The notes below the pieces were generated by a model. That model did not search any database. It saw only the letters and a list, made by a program, of their open reading frames with translations, and had not been told where the DNA came from. Source: Bacteroides sp. (GTDB lineage: Bacteria; Bacteroidota; Bacteroidia; Bacteroidales; Bacteroidaceae). Taken from it: a DNA stretch of 64,000 bases. The first letter of the stretch is position 1, and each line of letters starts with the position of its first letter. The DNA lies in assembly GCA_015060735.1 (NCBI GenBank), contig SUXX01000004.1, positions 51,398 to 115,397 on the forward strand, given 5' to 3'. Below, one piece after another: positions 29,183 to 38,871 of the stretch. The position numbers and the translations under genes were made by a program.

Positions 29183-31588
29183 TTAGAAATCCTTACCATC
29201 AAACTTCGCACCGGATGAAACAGCACCGGAATGTTCCTTCGGCTTCGCATTGAATGTATAGCTTACTGAAAGCATCAAGTCCGGATATTTCGGACGGACA
29301 CGGGTAGTCGATTGCAAGGTTTCCGATATTCGATAATTATTATACTTTGCCGTACGGAACACATCATGTGCCACCAACGAAAGCGACAACTTATTCTTGA
29401 GCAATTGTTGACGAATAGCCAAGTCAAAATAACAATAGGCATCTTCCCGACCTTGTGACAAGACCGTCGGACCGACCACATTCCCGTCAAATTGCATACG
29501 TGTCGTTGGTCCCAATGTGAAATTATTAATCATAGAAACGGCATACCCCGTATTCGATGCATCAGTACATCCCACATACGAACTGGTAAATTCATAATCA
29601 AAGATACTTCCGTTCAATATCAGATTCCACCAACGGGTAGCTTTCACATTCGCACTGACTTCCAATCCGAACGTACGGTCTTTACCGGCATTAATCAATG
29701 AGTCGAGTGTTACCCCCGGTTCATAAGCCACACGCACTCGGTCACGTACTCCACTACGATGACGATAATATCCGGTCACCGCCAAAGTATGCTTTTCAGC
29801 AAAAGTCTTGCGATACCCCAATTCCAACGAATGGATATACTCCGGCTTGATATCCGGATTACCAATCATTTTGGTATAATAGTCCTCGTAAGTGATATAA
29901 GGTTCCAATTGCCAGATACCCGGACGATTGATACGATAGGAATACCCCAATGAGAAGATGTTTCGTCCCGGAGCTTCGTAAGACAAATGGGCCGAAGGGA
30001 AGAACTCCATATATTTAATATAGCGGTCTGCACCTTCCACTTCTATTTCCAATTTATCAATCGTACGGTCGGCTCTAACACCGGCATCCACCGAAAGCGG
30101 GCCGAATTTATCAGTTACCATGGCATAGGCCGAATGGATTTGTCTGCGATAATAAAAAGGAGCATACAAATCATCTTGCCAATCGAACTCCTTAGCTTCT
30201 CTGTCCCAATAAGTAATGCTATAGTCTCCATGTTCTACATACGAGGTATATTGGTATCCGAATTCAGCCTTTCCCCCCGGACGGTAATTCAATAAATAAC
30301 TGGCCGAAGCATCACAATCCCAATGATGTTCATCCTCATAGCCACGTGTTCCTTCATAACGCTCACCTGCCTTATTGAACATATTACTTTCTGTATATTC
30401 CAATGCATACCAGTCGTAACGGGTACGGTTGGCTAAAGACAATTTATCGCCTCGTTCGTTTATCTTCCACACATATTCCAAGGCAATCTGTCCCAATCTC
30501 TTTTCGTTGCAATATCGGTCACGGCTATTGAACATATTGTCCACCAATAATTCGTCTCCCTTCATACGGTGCTCATAATATTCCATATCACCGCCACGAG
30601 CGTTTTTGGTTACCCCTCCTTGAGCCTCAACCAACAAGTTATGTCCATTCTTGGTATATTCCCAACCTAATCGGCCAATATAAGACATGTTATTACGATG
30701 TCGAGTACCGTCCGCATCCGAAGTGGTCACATAATCATCTACAATCGTAGTCTTACGTTGGTTGAAATCACTTTTACCTTTATTTTCAGATAAAGCAACT
30801 CCCAGATACCAACGATTACTCCCCTTCCGATGGCTAATTAAAGCATCGGCATTCCATGCTCCAATCGTACTTCCCGACAAATTGACGGCTCCACTAACCC
30901 CCGCATCATCATGACGCTTCGTAATGATATTGATTATACCGACATCACCCTCTGTCCGATAACGTGCCGAAGGAGTGGTGATGATTTCGATGTCTTCAAT
31001 ATTCGAAGCAGCCACCTGTTGCAAGGCTTGTGCCCCTTCCAAAGGGCTTTGTTTGCCATCCACATAAACCAAGAAACCAGAACTGCCTCGAAAAGTTACA
31101 TTCCCGTCAGCATCCACTCGAACGGAAGGAGTAGACTTCAACACATCAACGGCCGTCCCACCGGAAGCCACCAACGAAGCAGAGGCATTGATACGTTGAC
31201 GATCCAATTTATACACCACCTGTTTCTTGTCGGCAGTTACTGCTATTTCCTGCAAAACCGTTTCATCCACCTTCAGCGAAATAGTTCCCAAATCCACACA
31301 TTTCCCCTGTTCAAACAACAAGGGTTCACTTTCATAGGTCTGATAACCTATCAATATGACCGAAATCGGGAAACGCCCATTGGGAACTTGCTCCAACACA
31401 AATGAGCCATTGTTCACCAACGTTGAAGCCAAGACCTTGTTATCCTTACCGGTTACAATCACATCGGCATATTCAATAGGCTGACCATTCGAAGCATCAA
31501 CAACCTTCCCCTTAGCAGAAGGAATATTTTGGGCAAAGGCCGTTACGGCATAAATCATTGCCCCAAGAAAAAGTGTCCAACTTTTCAT
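29183..31588 (-). CDS. TonB-dependent outer-membrane beta-barrel protein with carboxypeptidase-regulatory-like domain
   Basis: AKGKVVDASNGQPIEYADVIV; FLVYVDGKQSPLEGAQALQQVAASNIEDIEIITTPSARY. Confidence 0.85.
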   Translation of the reverse strand: MKSWTLFLGAMIYAVTAFAQNIPSAKGKVVDASNGQPIEYADVIVTGKDNKVLASTLVNNGSFVLEQVPNGRFPISVILIGYQTYESEPLLFEQGKCVDLGTISLKVDETVLQEIAVTADKKQVVYKLDRQRINASASLVASGGTAVDVLKSTPSVRVDADGNVTFRGSSGFLVYVDGKQSPLEGAQALQQVAASNIEDIEIITTPSARYRTEGDVGIINIITKRHDDAGVSGAVNLSGSTIGAWNADALISHRKGSNRWYLGVALSENKGKSDFNQRKTTIVDDYVTTSDADGTRHRNNMSYIGRLGWEYTKNGHNLLVEAQGGVTKNARGGDMEYYEHRMKGDELLVDNMFNSRDRYCNEKRLGQIALEYVWKINERGDKLSLANRTRYDWYALEYTESNMFNKAGERYEGTRGYEDEHHWDCDASASYLLNYRPGGKAEFGYQYTSYVEHGDYSITYWDREAKEFDWQDDLYAPFYYRRQIHSAYAMVTDKFGPLSVDAGVRADRTIDKLEIEVEGADRYIKYMEFFPSAHLSYEAPGRNIFSLGYSYRINRPGIWQLEPYITYEDYYTKMIGNPDIKPEYIHSLELGYRKTFAEKHTLAVTGYYRHRSGVRDRVRVAYEPGVTLDSLINAGKDRTFGLEVSANVKATRWWNLILNGSIFDYEFTSSYVGCTDASNTGYAVSMINNFTLGPTTRMQFDGNVVGPTVLSQGREDAYCYFDLAIRQQLLKNKLSLSLVAHDVFRTAKYNNYRISETLQSTTRVRPKYPDLMLSVSYTFNAKPKEHSGAVSSGAKFDGKDF

Positions 31589-31837
31589 GTATTTTCCACA
31601 TTAAAATTTGAGCCGTAAAATTACATAAAAACATTCCAACAGCCAAACATTCCTTACATGATTTACACCTTATTTCATACTCTATACCCCAACAACCGAC
31701 CTAACATTCCATATAACAATCCTTTTCACTATTAAATTCAAAGTAAATTCGATTGCTAAAACATATATTTTTAGTAAATTGCGATGCCTCAAACAAGCCA
31801 ATATCAAGGTATGACAAATAATTTTAAATCAACTTAT

Positions 31838-33820
31838 ATGAAAGCATTAAAAATTTTTATCCTTTGTGCCTTATGTACATTAGTAGCACAAGCACAGAAA
31901 CAGTATCAACTCGCTTCACCGAATGGCAAGTTACAGACGAACATTACTGCCGGCAAACAACTGACTTACAACATCACCTTCAACGGTCAGCAGATATTGG
32001 AAAACTCTCCTTTAACCATGACATTAGATAATGGCGAAATCTGGGGAGAAAACGATAAGCCTTCAAAAGCCACCCGCAAGAGCGTAAACGAAAAGATTAC
32101 TACTCCTTTCTATCGTGCAACCGAACTTTCAGACATTTATAATGAGCTGACTATCCAATTTAAGGGATTCAATGTAGTATTCCGTGCATACGATGACGGT
32201 ATCGCCTACCGCTTCGTAAACCGTGGGAAGAAACCGTTCAAGGTAGTGGACGAGCAAGTACTATACCAATTCCCAACCGATGCCGAAGCCAGCATCCCGT
32301 ACGTAAGAAAAAGCCATAGCTATGAAGAACAATTCTTCAACTCATTCGAAGCACAATATACCAACGACAAGCTCTCCAAGCTGAACAAGGAACGTCTGAT
32401 GTTCCTCCCGCTCATCGTGAAATTGGAAAACAATGTGAAGGTATGCATCACCGAAGTGGACTTGGAAAACTATCCTGGATTATATTTGAAGACCAACGAC
32501 GAAGAAGGACAACTAATCAGTGAATTTGCCAACTATCCGAAGAAAGTAGAACAAGGTGGTCACAACATGCTCCAGATGGTAGTAAAGGAACGTGAAGATT
32601 TTATCGCCAAAGTAGACCAACCTCGCAACTTCCCATGGCGTGTGACTATCGTCACCAACGAGGACAAGGACTTGGCAGCTTGTAATTTAGGCTATGTTTT
32701 GGCAGAACCGTCTCGCTTGGAAGACATCTCCTGGATCAAGCCGGGAAAGATTGCTTGGGACTGGTGGAACGATTGGAACTTGGATGGTGTTGACTTCGAA
32801 ACCGGTATCAACAATGCCACTTATAAAGCATATATCGATTTTGCTTCGAAGAACGGCATTGAATACGTAATCCTTGACGAAGGTTGGGCTGTTAATTTAA
32901 AAGCCGATTTAATGCAAGTTGTTCCTGAAATCAACCTCAAAGAACTGGTGGCTTATGCCAATAGCAAGAACGTAGGCCTCGTACTTTGGGCCGGTTATCA
33001 TGCCTTCAACCGTGACATGGAAAACGTGTGTCGCCATTACTCCGAAATGGGCATCAAAGGTTTCAAGGTTGACTTCATGGACCGCGACGACCAGGATATG
33101 ACCGCATTCAATTATCGTGCTGCTGAAATGGCGGCTAAGTATCATTTGATTCTTGATCTTCACGGTACACACAAGCCGGCCGGTTTGAATCGTACTTATC
33201 CGAACGTGTTGAACTTCGAAGGTGTATTCGGCCTCGAACAAGTAAAATGGGGTAAGCCGGGTGAAATCGATTTGATTTCGTACGATGTCATGATTCCGTT
33301 CATCCGTCAGGTATCCGGCCCGATGGACTATACCCAAGGTGCGATGCGTAATGCAACCAAAGAAAACTACCGTGCTTGCAATAGCGAGCCAATGAGTCAA
33401 GGTACCCGTTGCCACCAATTGGCTCTTTACATGATTCTCGATTCTCCGTTCAACATGCTTTGCGACACTCCGAGCAACTACGAACGCGAGCAAGAATGTA
33501 CTGATTTCATCAGTGCCGTTCCTACCGTATGGAATGAAACTATCGTCCTCGATGGCAAGATGGGTGAATACATCATCACCGCCCGTCGCTCAGGCGATAC
33601 ATGGTACATTGGCGGTATCACCAATTGGAATGCTCGCGACCTCGAAGTTGATCTTTCCATTTTGGGTGAAAAGACATATAGTGGCAAACTTTTCAAAGAC
33701 GGTGTAAACGCTCACCGCATTGCACGCGACTACAAGTCTGAAACCATACAAGCAAAGAAGAGCGACAAGATGAAGCTGCATCTCGCTCCTGGCGGTGGTT
33801 TTGCTTTGATTCTAAAATAA
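31838..33820 (+). CDS. Glycoside hydrolase family 97 (alpha-glucosidase/galactosidase-like)
   Basis: QLASPNGKLQTNITAGKQLTYNITFNGQQIL; GIEYVILDEGWAVNL, GIKGFKVDFMDRDDQDM. Confidence 0.92.
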   Translation: MKALKIFILCALCTLVAQAQKQYQLASPNGKLQTNITAGKQLTYNITFNGQQILENSPLTMTLDNGEIWGENDKPSKATRKSVNEKITTPFYRATELSDIYNELTIQFKGFNVVFRAYDDGIAYRFVNRGKKPFKVVDEQVLYQFPTDAEASIPYVRKSHSYEEQFFNSFEAQYTNDKLSKLNKERLMFLPLIVKLENNVKVCITEVDLENYPGLYLKTNDEEGQLISEFANYPKKVEQGGHNMLQMVVKEREDFIAKVDQPRNFPWRVTIVTNEDKDLAACNLGYVLAEPSRLEDISWIKPGKIAWDWWNDWNLDGVDFETGINNATYKAYIDFASKNGIEYVILDEGWAVNLKADLMQVVPEINLKELVAYANSKNVGLVLWAGYHAFNRDMENVCRHYSEMGIKGFKVDFMDRDDQDMTAFNYRAAEMAAKYHLILDLHGTHKPAGLNRTYPNVLNFEGVFGLEQVKWGKPGEIDLISYDVMIPFIRQVSGPMDYTQGAMRNATKENYRACNSEPMSQGTRCHQLALYMILDSPFNMLCDTPSNYEREQECTDFISAVPTVWNETIVLDGKMGEYIITARRSGDTWYIGGITNWNARDLEVDLSILGEKTYSGKLFKDGVNAHRIARDYKSETIQAKKSDKMKLHLAPGGGFALILK

Positions 33821-33843
33821 GACTTTTTAGCCCTATTATAAAG

Positions 33844-33883
33844 AAAGGAAGTGAGAGTAGATTTACTTTCACTTCCTTTACTT
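33844..33883 (+). terminator. Intrinsic terminator after GH97 gene
   Basis: aaaggaagtga ... tcacttccttt. Confidence 0.65.
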
Positions 33884-33937
33884 TATACTGATGTTCAATG
33901 GGGTGGAGTGCCGATGCGTTTGCTTATGAAGTGAAGT

Positions 33938-34057
33938 TCATTCCAATAAAATCACTCTAGCTTTTCCATTATCCATATCGGGCATGGTAACTCCTACCGG
34001 ATCACCTATATAAATATGTTCACAAAGGAAAAGATTATTGAAAACAAAAGAATCGGA
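33938..34057 (-). pseudogene. C-terminal gene remnant: SDSFVFNNLFLCEHIYIGDPVGVTMPDMDNGKARVILLE*
   Basis: Minus-strand reading gives 39 sense codons with protein-like composition ending in TGA; an in-frame TAA immediately upstream (34058-34060) and no start. Confidence 0.5.
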
Positions 34058-34132
34058 TTAAAAATTAAAAGAATAGCTTTCATACTTCTTTTCAACAAGA
34101 AGAAAACATAAAAAGAATAAGAATAATAGTTT

Positions 34133-34220
34133 ATTCACAATACTTTGTATATTTGTTCATAATACTACGTACAATTATCCGTAACATTATGGATAAGCAT
34201 CCGGAACATTTCGGATATCA
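34133..34220. repeat. Four degenerate 22-bp tandem repeats with internal dyads (e.g. ATCCGGAACATTTCGGATATCA)
   Basis: Units at 34133, 34155, 34177, 34199; units 3 and 4 share ATCCGnAACATT..GGAT, units 1 and 2 share TTCAnAATACT..GTA. Confidence 0.6.
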
Positions 34221-34282
34221 TATATTTCAAGAGAAAAACAAGAATTCTTCAGGAGAAAGAGAAGTATTCTTGTTGGAGTCTA

Positions 34283-34339
34283 TAAAAAAAATCCCTCAAT
34301 GAGGAACGAATTCAACCAAAATCGTCACTCATTGAGGGA
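34283..34339 (-). terminator. Intrinsic terminator of the cus-like operon (minus strand)
   Basis: Minus strand TCCCTCAATGAG ... CTCATTGAGGGA followed by TTTTTTTT. Confidence 0.85.
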
Positions 34340-34422
34340 GAAATTAGGAGCTTCAGAAAGAAACAGTTGGATAACTATTTGAGAACCACGTACTCTGAAG
34401 TCCCTGAAAAACTGAAGCTAAC

Positions 34423-35592
34423 TTACAATTCATTCTTATAAATGTCGGCCATAACCTTTTGATATCGGTTTTCTAACTGCATATAAGCTTGTAAGTTCTT
34501 GTAAACGGTTTCGGCTTCGACAAAGTATTCTATCAACGAAATCTGACCTTCTTTCAATGCCTGTTTCAGAAGGTCGAGCGAACGATGAAGCAAAGGAACA
34601 TCGTAGGTCGACATGGCTTCCTTCAGTTGTTGCATCTCGTTGAAAAGAGCCATGAGGTTGTTTTCCACTTCCAAACGAGCATCTTCTTGCATCAACTGGG
34701 CACTGAGAGCCTGTGCCTTGGCTATCTGCACCTTCTTACGATTGGAAAACAAAGGAATAGAGCCTCCTACCACGAAACCGTTCATCGACATACCCGTATC
34801 GGTGTTACGACGGAAACCGGCTTCAAGCTTCGGAAGCCAATCCTGCTTATTGACAGATACTTGTTTTTCTGCTGCCTTTGTAGCAAACGACATGGCTTGC
34901 AAATCGAGGTCGGAAGCGATGACTTCATCACGTAAGGTGTTGAAGTCGTTGATGTGCTTTACTTCAGGATATTGCACATCGGCAAACTCCAACGGCATGT
35001 TGCCATTCATCGCCAACAAGGATTGAAGTGCCGAACGACAAGCAGCATGGTTTTGAGCCACTTCGGTTTGCACATTCATCCGTTCCATCTTGATTTTGTT
35101 CACCTCTAGGATGTTGGCATCCCCGGCTTCAAGGCGTTGATTGTAAAGAGCCTCCAACTCATCGGCATTCTTCTTGCGGATATCCATCAAAGCTTTCTCC
35201 TGATTGAGAAGAATCAAGTCGAGGCAAAGGGTCTTGGCCTTCAAAAGAATGTCGCGACGAACGGCCTGTTGTTGCTTGTCAAGAGCTTCGTTCGCCAAGT
35301 CGGCCTGACGATTGCGAGTGATGTACTGGGTAGGAAAATCGAAACCCTGAGTAGCTACCAACTCGGTGCCATGCCCCGGCCCCGGTCCGTTCTTATAGAA
35401 AGAGCTATAGCTCACCGTTGGGTCGGGCAAGTTATTGGCGGTACGATTCTCCATCTTCTGAGCCTTGGAAAGCTGGACTTGCGATTGCAACTCCTTGTTG
35501 TTTTGCTCAATGCTCTGAAGCACTTGGTTGATGCTTTGTGCCTGCATCCCTATCGGGAGGCAAAGTGCTATGGTTATGATTATTTTTCTCAT
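34423..35592 (-). CDS. TolC-family outer membrane efflux protein (CusC-like)
   Basis: Coiled-coil TolC repeats; operon with RND pump and adaptor. Confidence 0.87.
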   Translation of the reverse strand: MRKIIITIALCLPIGMQAQSINQVLQSIEQNNKELQSQVQLSKAQKMENRTANNLPDPTVSYSSFYKNGPGPGHGTELVATQGFDFPTQYITRNRQADLANEALDKQQQAVRRDILLKAKTLCLDLILLNQEKALMDIRKKNADELEALYNQRLEAGDANILEVNKIKMERMNVQTEVAQNHAACRSALQSLLAMNGNMPLEFADVQYPEVKHINDFNTLRDEVIASDLDLQAMSFATKAAEKQVSVNKQDWLPKLEAGFRRNTDTGMSMNGFVVGGSIPLFSNRKKVQIAKAQALSAQLMQEDARLEVENNLMALFNEMQQLKEAMSTYDVPLLHRSLDLLKQALKEGQISLIEYFVEAETVYKNLQAYMQLENRYQKVMADIYKNEL

Positions 35593-35608
35593 TATTCTTT
35601 TTGTTTTT

Positions 35609-35679
35609 CACCACAGAGTACACGGAGTTCCACAGAGTTTAAATATTTACTCCGTGAGACTCTGTGTTACTCTGTGGTG
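35609..35679. repeat. Palindromic CACCACAGAGTACACGGAGT repeat, solo copy C (GAGT variant)
   Basis: caccacagagtacacggagttccacagag ... actccgtgagactctgtgttactctgtggtg. Confidence 0.85.
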
Positions 35680-35687
35680 AATTAATT

Positions 35688-38600
35688 TCATTTCTTCTTA
35701 CGGTTCATCCATTCATAAACAATCGGTACGATGAAGGCATTGAGGAGGGTGGATGTCAACAAACCTCCCAAGATGACCTTCGCCATCGGACTTTGGATTT
35801 CATTGCCCGGCAAGTCGCCACGGAAAGCCAACGGAATCAAGGCCAAGGCCGAACTCAAAGCCGTCATGAGAATCGGGTTGAGTCGGTCGAGCGAGCCATG
35901 CACGATGCTTTCTTCCAATGGCATACCTTCGGCACGAAGCTTGTTGTACCGGCTGATGAGCAACATACCGTTACGGGTAGCAATACCGAACAACGAGATG
36001 AAACCGATGATGGCCGGGATGCTGACTTCGCCCGTGGTGAGCATCAAGGCGAACACCCCACCAATCAAGGCCAAAGGCAAGTTAAGGAGAATCACCCCAC
36101 TCTGTGCGGCATTCTTGAACTCGGTATAAATCAAGAGGAAGATGACTACGATACTCATCAACGAAGCCAAAAGCAAGGTGCGACTTGCGGCTTCTTCGCT
36201 CTCGAACTGACCACCGAATTCCACGTGATAGCCTTCGGGCAATTTCACTTCGGCATCAATGCGTTCGCGAATGTCGTTCACCACCCCACGAAGGTCACGT
36301 CCGCTGGTGTTGGCGGAAATCACAATCTTACGCTTCACGTTCTCACGACTCACACTATTGGGGCCCATCGATGAAACCACATCCGCCACATAGCTGAGAG
36401 GGATGCGTTCACCACTTTCAGTATCAATCATCAAGTCGTTCACCTTGTCCATCTCGTCACGGACATTGTCCTTGGCACGGACGATAAGGTTGAACACTTT
36501 GCCTTGTTCATAGACTTGCGATACGGTAGCACCCGCCAAGTTCACGGCCACAAACTCGCCGAACTCCGGCATAGTCACCCCATACTTCGCCATCATTTCA
36601 CGCTTCGGAACAATCTGAAGCTGAGGACGTTCGATTTGTTGTTCCACATTGAGGTCGGCAATACCCTCGATGCCACTGATAGCGGTCTTGATGCGGTTGG
36701 CATAGAGATACATGTGATTCAAGTCATCGCCAAAAAGCTTGATGGCAATACTGGCCTTCGTACCCGAAAGCATGGCATCGATACGATGGCTGATGGGTTG
36801 ACCAAGTTCGATGTTGGCACCCGAAAGGGTATTGAGCTTGTCGCGTACTTCCTGCATCATCTCGTCCTTCGAGCGGTCCTTCAACTCGTAAGGTGCCTCG
36901 ATTTCACTTCCGTTTACCCCACGCGAGTGTTCATCCAATTCGGCACGACCTGTCTTGCGGGCCACGGTCTGGATTTCGGGAATGGAGAGCAAGAGTTCTT
37001 CGGCACGACGACCGAGCTTGTCGGATTCTTCAAGCGATACACCCGGCATGGAGGTGATATTGATGGTCAAAGAACCTTCGTTGAACGATGGCAAGAACGA
37101 GCGTCCCAATTGGAAGAAACATACCAACGCTACCACAAACAAGGCAATGGTTCCACCCAACACCCACTTGCTATACTTCAATGCCCAAAGCAAGGCACGT
37201 TCGTAATGCTTCTTCATCCATACGGCCACGAACGCTTCCTTCGGCAGACCTTCGCCCTTGTTGTTGCCCAAAAGATAGCTACAAAGCACGGGAGTCAAGG
37301 TCAATGCCACAATGGTAGAAGTAAACAACGCCACGATGAAGGCAATGCCCAGAGGCACCAACATACGACCTTCCATACCGCTCAAGAAGAACAAGGGCAC
37401 GAAGCTCACCACAATAATCAAGGTCGAGTTGAGGATAGGCATACGCACTTCTTTCGAAGCTTCGAACACCACTTCCAAAACGCCTTTACGTTCTCCTTCA
37501 GGCATGAGGCGGTTTTCACGCAAACGCTTCCACACGTTTTCCACATCGACAATGGCATCGTCCACCAACGAACCGATGGCAATCGCCATACCGCCCAAAC
37601 TCATCGTATTGATGCTCAAGCCCATGTAGTGTAAAGTCAAGATAGCCACCACCAAAGCCAATGGCAAGGTAACCAACGAAATCAAGGTGGTACGGACATT
37701 CGCCAAGAAGAGGAAAAGCACGATAATTACAAAGATAGCCCCTTCATAAAGCGATGACTTCACATTGTCAATCGAGCTATCGATGAATCGGCTCTGACGG
37801 AAGATGTCGGTCGAAATCTTCACATCGGGAGGAAGATTCTTCTGCACATCGTCGAGGGCCGCAATGAGCTTTTCGGTCAACTCGATGGTACCGGTCTGAG
37901 GTTGCTTGCTCACGGTGACGAGTACGGCAGGCTTGCCTCTTTCCGAAGCCAAACCGAGCTTCGGTTCTTGCGAGCCAATCTTCACGTCGGCCACATCTTC
38001 GAGGGTGACAGACACACCATCCACGGTCTTGATAACGGCACGCCCTATCTGTTCAACATTCGTGGTCGAGAGCATCCCACGCACAATGTATTCATTACTA
38101 TGTTCGTAGATGATACCTCCGTTCACATTCTGATTCATGTTGCGGGTCACGGCCATCACCTCGTCGAGCGACACGCCATAATGACGCATACGGGCAGGGT
38201 CTATCAACACCTGATATTCCTTGATGTCACCACCGAGAACGGACACCTGAGCCACCCCACCGGTAGAGAGCAAGCGAGGACGGATGGTCCAATCGGCTAT
38301 CGTGCGAAGGTCAATCATGGAGGTAGAATCCGAAGTCAAGCCCACAATCAGCACCTCACCCAAGATGGAGGATTGAGGACCCATGGTCGGCTTACCCACG
38401 TTTTCGGGGAGCTCTTCATTCACCAAAGAAAGTTTCTCGCTCACAATCTGACGGGCGAGATAAATGTCTGTATCCCAATCGAATTCCACCCAAACCACAG
38501 AGAAACCATTGGTCGAGGAAGAACGTACACGGCGTACGTGAGTCGCCCCGTTCACGGTTGTTTCAATCGGGAAAGTCACCAGTTGCTCCACTTCTTCGGC

Positions 38601-38771
38601 GGCCATACCATTCGCTTCGGTCATGACCACTACCGTAGGAGCCGTCAAGTCAGGAAATACATCGACTTCGGTATGATAGGCCGTATAGAAACCGCCCACC
38701 AGCAGAAGCACCGATGCCACCAACACCAAGATACGGTTGTGGAGGGAAAAATGTATGATTTTGTTCAGCAT
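35688..38771 (-). CDS. CusA/CzcA-family heavy-metal RND efflux pump
   Basis: NRILVLVASVLLLVGGFYTAYHTEVDVFPDLTAPTVVVMTEANGMAAEEVEQLVTFPIE; GGMAIAIGSLVDDAIVDVENVWKRL. Confidence 0.95.
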   Translation of the reverse strand: MLNKIIHFSLHNRILVLVASVLLLVGGFYTAYHTEVDVFPDLTAPTVVVMTEANGMAAEEVEQLVTFPIETTVNGATHVRRVRSSSTNGFSVVWVEFDWDTDIYLARQIVSEKLSLVNEELPENVGKPTMGPQSSILGEVLIVGLTSDSTSMIDLRTIADWTIRPRLLSTGGVAQVSVLGGDIKEYQVLIDPARMRHYGVSLDEVMAVTRNMNQNVNGGIIYEHSNEYIVRGMLSTTNVEQIGRAVIKTVDGVSVTLEDVADVKIGSQEPKLGLASERGKPAVLVTVSKQPQTGTIELTEKLIAALDDVQKNLPPDVKISTDIFRQSRFIDSSIDNVKSSLYEGAIFVIIVLFLFLANVRTTLISLVTLPLALVVAILTLHYMGLSINTMSLGGMAIAIGSLVDDAIVDVENVWKRLRENRLMPEGERKGVLEVVFEASKEVRMPILNSTLIIVVSFVPLFFLSGMEGRMLVPLGIAFIVALFTSTIVALTLTPVLCSYLLGNNKGEGLPKEAFVAVWMKKHYERALLWALKYSKWVLGGTIALFVVALVCFFQLGRSFLPSFNEGSLTINITSMPGVSLEESDKLGRRAEELLLSIPEIQTVARKTGRAELDEHSRGVNGSEIEAPYELKDRSKDEMMQEVRDKLNTLSGANIELGQPISHRIDAMLSGTKASIAIKLFGDDLNHMYLYANRIKTAISGIEGIADLNVEQQIERPQLQIVPKREMMAKYGVTMPEFGEFVAVNLAGATVSQVYEQGKVFNLIVRAKDNVRDEMDKVNDLMIDTESGERIPLSYVADVVSSMGPNSVSRENVKRKIVISANTSGRDLRGVVNDIRERIDAEVKLPEGYHVEFGGQFESEEAASRTLLLASLMSIVVIFLLIYTEFKNAAQSGVILLNLPLALIGGVFALMLTTGEVSIPAIIGFISLFGIATRNGMLLISRYNKLRAEGMPLEESIVHGSLDRLNPILMTALSSALALIPLAFRGDLPGNEIQSPMAKVILGGLLTSTLLNAFIVPIVYEWMNRKKK

Positions 38772-38788
38772 AAGTTATCTATTTTCTT

Positions 38789-38862
38789 ACCACGGATTCC
38801 ACAGATTTCCACAGATTAACAATTAATTATTCCAATCTGTGTTTATCTGTGTAATCTGTGGT
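38789..38862. repeat. Palindromic ACCACGGATTCCACAGATT repeat, solo copy D
   Basis: accacggattccacagatttccacagatt ... aatctgtgtttatctgtgtaatctgtggt. Confidence 0.85.
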
Positions 38863-38871
38863 GCAATATTA

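Noticed and set aside
34238-34273. Stem-loop acaagaattcttc...gaagtattcttgt as a plus-strand terminator
   Set aside because: No U-tract follows on either strand at the right distance; kept only as an unexplained hairpin.
36504-37634. 376-aa ORF (His/Gln-rich) opposite the RND pump
   Set aside because: Antisense of a conserved CusA-like gene; composition follows the complementary codons.
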